A DNA stretch of 64,000 nucleotides from Desulfuromonadales bacterium (GTDB lineage Bacteria > Desulfobacterota > Desulfuromonadia > Geobacterales > Pseudopelobacteraceae). Shown in pieces: positions 61,761 to 64,000 of this stretch. The notes below the pieces were generated by a model. The model ran no database searches. It was not told where the DNA came from and saw only the letters and a list, made by a program, of their open reading frames with translations. The stretch is taken from contig DUZS01000011.1 in assembly GCA_013349405.1 (NCBI GenBank), positions 31,669 through 95,668 of the forward strand. The letters run 5' to 3'. The translations under genes and the position numbers were made by a program. Positions within the stretch are counted from its first letter, which is position 1; every line of letters begins with the position of its first letter.

Positions 61761-62084
61761 GAATTTCTTTCCGTATTGCTTCATATCGTCAATGTGATAC
61801 TGGCGGATCCGGCGCCACGGGTATTCCAGACGGCACTTTCCGACTATTATCCCGAATACCGTCTGGTCTGTCAGGCCGTACCCAGTACACCGCTCCCTCG
61901 CGCTGTGGTCATGTCCGCACTTAACGCCAATATTCAGGATGTTTTTAATGAATACGGGATCCAGATTATGTCGCCGCATTATATGGGTGACCCTGCGACG
62001 GCCAAGATGGTGGCGAAAGAAGATTGGTACGCTGCTCCGGCTGTTTCGCCAGTTGATCCGGAGTTGAGGAATTCAGGCGTATGA
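61761..62084 (+). pseudogene. C-terminal remnant of an MscS-type mechanosensitive channel gene
   Basis: The open frame runs from the stop at 61758-61760 to TGA 62082-62084 without a good start (only TTG 61776). It reads PAPRVFQTALSDYYPEYRLV and NANIQDVFNEYGIQIMSPHY, matching the C-terminal soluble domain of MscS-like channels. All membrane helices and the pore are missing. Its stop overlaps the cti start codon (ATGA), so in an ancestor the two were one operon. Confidence 0.8.
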
Positions 62085-64000
62085 GTGGGACATTTTTTAT
62101 TACTGTGCTGCTTCTGCTCCTCACCGGCTGCGCAGGAAAAGCGCTTCCTCCGGTAACGGTGAAGATGCCGACACGTACCATCGACTATCAAAAAGAGGTC
62201 AAGCCGTTGCTGGATAAGCGTTGCACGGTCTGTCACTCCTGCTACAACTCCCCCTGCCAACTCAAGCTGGACTCATTCGAGGGGATCGACCGGGGCGCGA
62301 CGAAGCGTGCGATTTATAACGCCGGGCGACTGAGCACCATGGAGCCGACCCGTCTGTTTACCGATGCTCAGACCACCGAGGAGTGGCGTAAAAAGCAGTT
62401 CTTCAGCGTTACCGAGAGCTCCGTCGGCGATGGTTTGAACAATTCGTTGATGATTCAAATGCTTTCCCACAAGATGAAAAATCCGAAGAGTACCGGTGAG
62501 TACAGGCCTGAAACGGATGACCTGACCTGCGCCGACACTCGGGAGGAGTTGGGTGGCTATCTGGAAAAACACCCCAACAACGGCATGCCCTACGGCTTTC
62601 CGCCGCTGAAGCAGGACGAATTTGATACTATCGCCGGGTGGCTCGTTCAGGGTGCCAAAGGTCCTGATGCAGCCCTACAGGAGCTGCTCACGACGCCGAA
62701 ACAGGCCGATGCGCTGGCTATCGGGCAATGGGAAGCCTTTTTTAACCGGATCGATGCCAAGCACGCCATGACGGCACGCTACCTGTACGAACACCTCTTT
62801 CTGGCTCACCTTAAATTCGGCACACCTACAAATGAGTTCTATGAACTGGTGCGCTCCACAACTCCGCCGGGGCAAACGATCAACCTGATCGCCTCGGTCC
62901 GTCCGTATGATGATCCGGGTGTGGCACAGGTGTACTACCGGTTCCGAAAAATCCACTCCACCATCGTCCAGAAGACCCATATGGTGTTCAATCTGGATGA
63001 TGCCCAACTCAAACGCTTTACCGAACTGTTCATCGAGCCGGAATGGCTGCAGCCTCCGCACTTGATGGGGTATAATCCGAAACTGAGCGCACAGCCTTTC
63101 ACGGTGTTCGAGCAGATTCCCCCCCGATCGCGCTACCAGTTTTTGCTGGACAATGCCCACTATACGATCATGACATTTATTCATGGTCCGGTCTGCAAGG
63201 GGCAGATCGCCCTCAACGTGATTGATGACCACTTCTGGGTTATGTTCATGGATCCTGACCACGACTTGAGTGTCCGTTACCCGGCTTTTCTTAAGCTGCA
63301 TGCTGATCGGCTCACTATGCCGATTGAGAGCGGTAGTGATCTGGGGCTCTTCTCGGCGCTGACCGACCGGCACCGTAATGCAGCGGTGCAATTTTACCAG
63401 GCCCGGCAGGATTACTACATGTCGCATAACTACACCGGTCTCGGCTATGACGCCATCTGGGCAGGCAGTCGTGCCGGTGATGAGCCGCTACTGACCATTT
63501 ATCGCCATTTCGACAGCGCCTCGGTGCATAAGGGGCCGCTCGGGAACCTGCCCAAGACGCTCTGGGTCCTCGATTATCCGCTGCTGGAGCGAATTTACTA
63601 TGCACTTGTCGCCGGATTCGATATCTACGGCACCGCTGGACACCAGTTAGCGGTCCGCCTCTACATGGACGAACTGCGCGTCGAAGGAGAAAGCTATTTC
63701 CTCGATTTTCTCCCCCCGGCAAGACGGTCGGAGATCATGCAGTCATGGTACATCGGCGAGAAGCTGGAAAATATACATTACTACCCGTCTGCGCTGCCGG
63801 CACTGATCCCTTTCGAAACCACTGATCCCAAACGCGAATTCGTTGAATATGTGGTGGACCGGCATCTGCTGCCCGCCAGCGGCATATCGTTTGACCCGCT
63901 CAACTACTTGCGGGCGGGTGAACAGTACCCCGTCATGCCGAAAGGATACAAAAGTACGGAAGACTATATACGGGCTTTCCGTGCGCTCTCCCAGCCAGGC
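62081..64000 (+). CDS. cti: Fatty acid cis/trans isomerase, partial (runs off the window)
   Basis: 640 codons are in the window with no stop. Lipoprotein-like signal (LLLLLTGC, Cys17), then the c-type haem motif Cys48-x2-Cys51-His52 (CTVCH), and the Cti family body (DYQKEVKPLLDKRCTVCH, GYLEKHPNNGMPYGFPPL, IHSTIVQKTHMVFNLDD, KTLWVLDYPLLERIYYALVAGFD). Cti is a periplasmic haem enzyme that turns cis double bonds of membrane fatty acids to trans under solvent or heat stress. The ATG overlaps the MscS remnant stop. Confidence 0.92.
   Translation, partial: MSGTFFITVLLLLLTGCAGKALPPVTVKMPTRTIDYQKEVKPLLDKRCTVCHSCYNSPCQLKLDSFEGIDRGATKRAIYNAGRLSTMEPTRLFTDAQTTEEWRKKQFFSVTESSVGDGLNNSLMIQMLSHKMKNPKSTGEYRPETDDLTCADTREELGGYLEKHPNNGMPYGFPPLKQDEFDTIAGWLVQGAKGPDAALQELLTTPKQADALAIGQWEAFFNRIDAKHAMTARYLYEHLFLAHLKFGTPTNEFYELVRSTTPPGQTINLIASVRPYDDPGVAQVYYRFRKIHSTIVQKTHMVFNLDDAQLKRFTELFIEPEWLQPPHLMGYNPKLSAQPFTVFEQIPPRSRYQFLLDNAHYTIMTFIHGPVCKGQIALNVIDDHFWVMFMDPDHDLSVRYPAFLKLHADRLTMPIESGSDLGLFSALTDRHRNAAVQFYQARQDYYMSHNYTGLGYDAIWAGSRAGDEPLLTIYRHFDSASVHKGPLGNLPKTLWVLDYPLLERIYYALVAGFDIYGTAGHQLAVRLYMDELRVEGESYFLDFLPPARRSEIMQSWYIGEKLENIHYYPSALPALIPFETTDPKREFVEYVVDRHLLPASGISFDPLNYLRAGEQYPVMPKGYKSTEDYIRAFRALSQPG

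Overview
The window looks like chromosomal DNA of a Geobacter-type bacterium (Desulfuromonadales/Geobacterales, Desulfobacterota). The evidence is the gene content: a sigma-54-controlled dicarboxylate uptake module, phenylacetate-CoA ligase + ACT + branched-chain amino acid ABC genes, an anaerobic cobalamin lower-ligand cluster with a ThiC-like BzaF, an xseA-xseB-ispA-dxs operon, a fatty acid cis/trans isomerase, a GSU2403-type nucleotidyltransferase and many sigma-54 style sites. The species cannot be named from sequence alone.

Layout. 0-6 kb: the tail of an rRNA methyltransferase, then a DctB/DctD-like two-component pair, a 30-bp tandem repeat inside an inverted repeat, paired palindromic enhancer-like sites, a sigma-54 promoter, dctA, a secreted Cache protein and a small ribbon-helix-helix protein. 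6-8 kb: DUF1015 and a SPOR-NlpC/P60 hydrolase, both on the minus strand, then tRNA-Thr(CGT). 8.4-14.7 kb: paaK-ACT-livK-livH-livM-livG-livF, with livK split by a one-base frameshift. 14.9-24.7 kb: an exported beta-carbonic anhydrase with extra C-terminal domains behind its own sigma-54 promoter, polyphosphate:AMP phosphotransferase, proC, small exported proteins, a polar amino acid ABC transporter and a TauE/SafE exporter.

24.7-36.2 kb is an accessory island. A WYL regulator and an HNH protein are transcribed away from an operon of an unknown protein, a cREC-type receiver domain, an ADP-ribosylglycohydrolase, a 5'-nucleotidase, a DUF2779 nuclease and a truncated Bro-N protein. Next come a Phd/VapC toxin-antitoxin pair, a 14-repeat WD40 protein and three small acidic proteins, two of which are paralogues. 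A recurrent upstream element (consensus near CGTCTCATCCTGTCGC, 45-49 nt before the start codon) occurs before the unknown protein, before the three acidic proteins and once at a deleted locus. It ties the island together as a possible regulon. This is the best candidate for an undescribed system.

36.3-45.3 kb: a Do-type protease, an SPFH-GYF protein, a zinc-ribbon protein, and the cobalamin assembly genes cobC, cobS, bzaF, cobT and cobU behind a cobalamin riboswitch with its own terminator. 45.3-49.4 kb is a second small accessory region: an Xre regulator, an AT-rich subtilisin-like lipoprotein, a broken toxin-antitoxin pair, the 3' end of a group II intron, and a nucleotidyltransferase behind a strong palindromic operator. 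49.4-61.5 kb is core: slyX, HU, AMIN and TPR proteins, a likely operon from DedA to dxs, and a TPR-metallopeptidase. The window ends with tRNA-Pro(TGG), a decapitated MscS-type channel gene and the start of a haem-type cis/trans fatty acid isomerase that runs off the edge.
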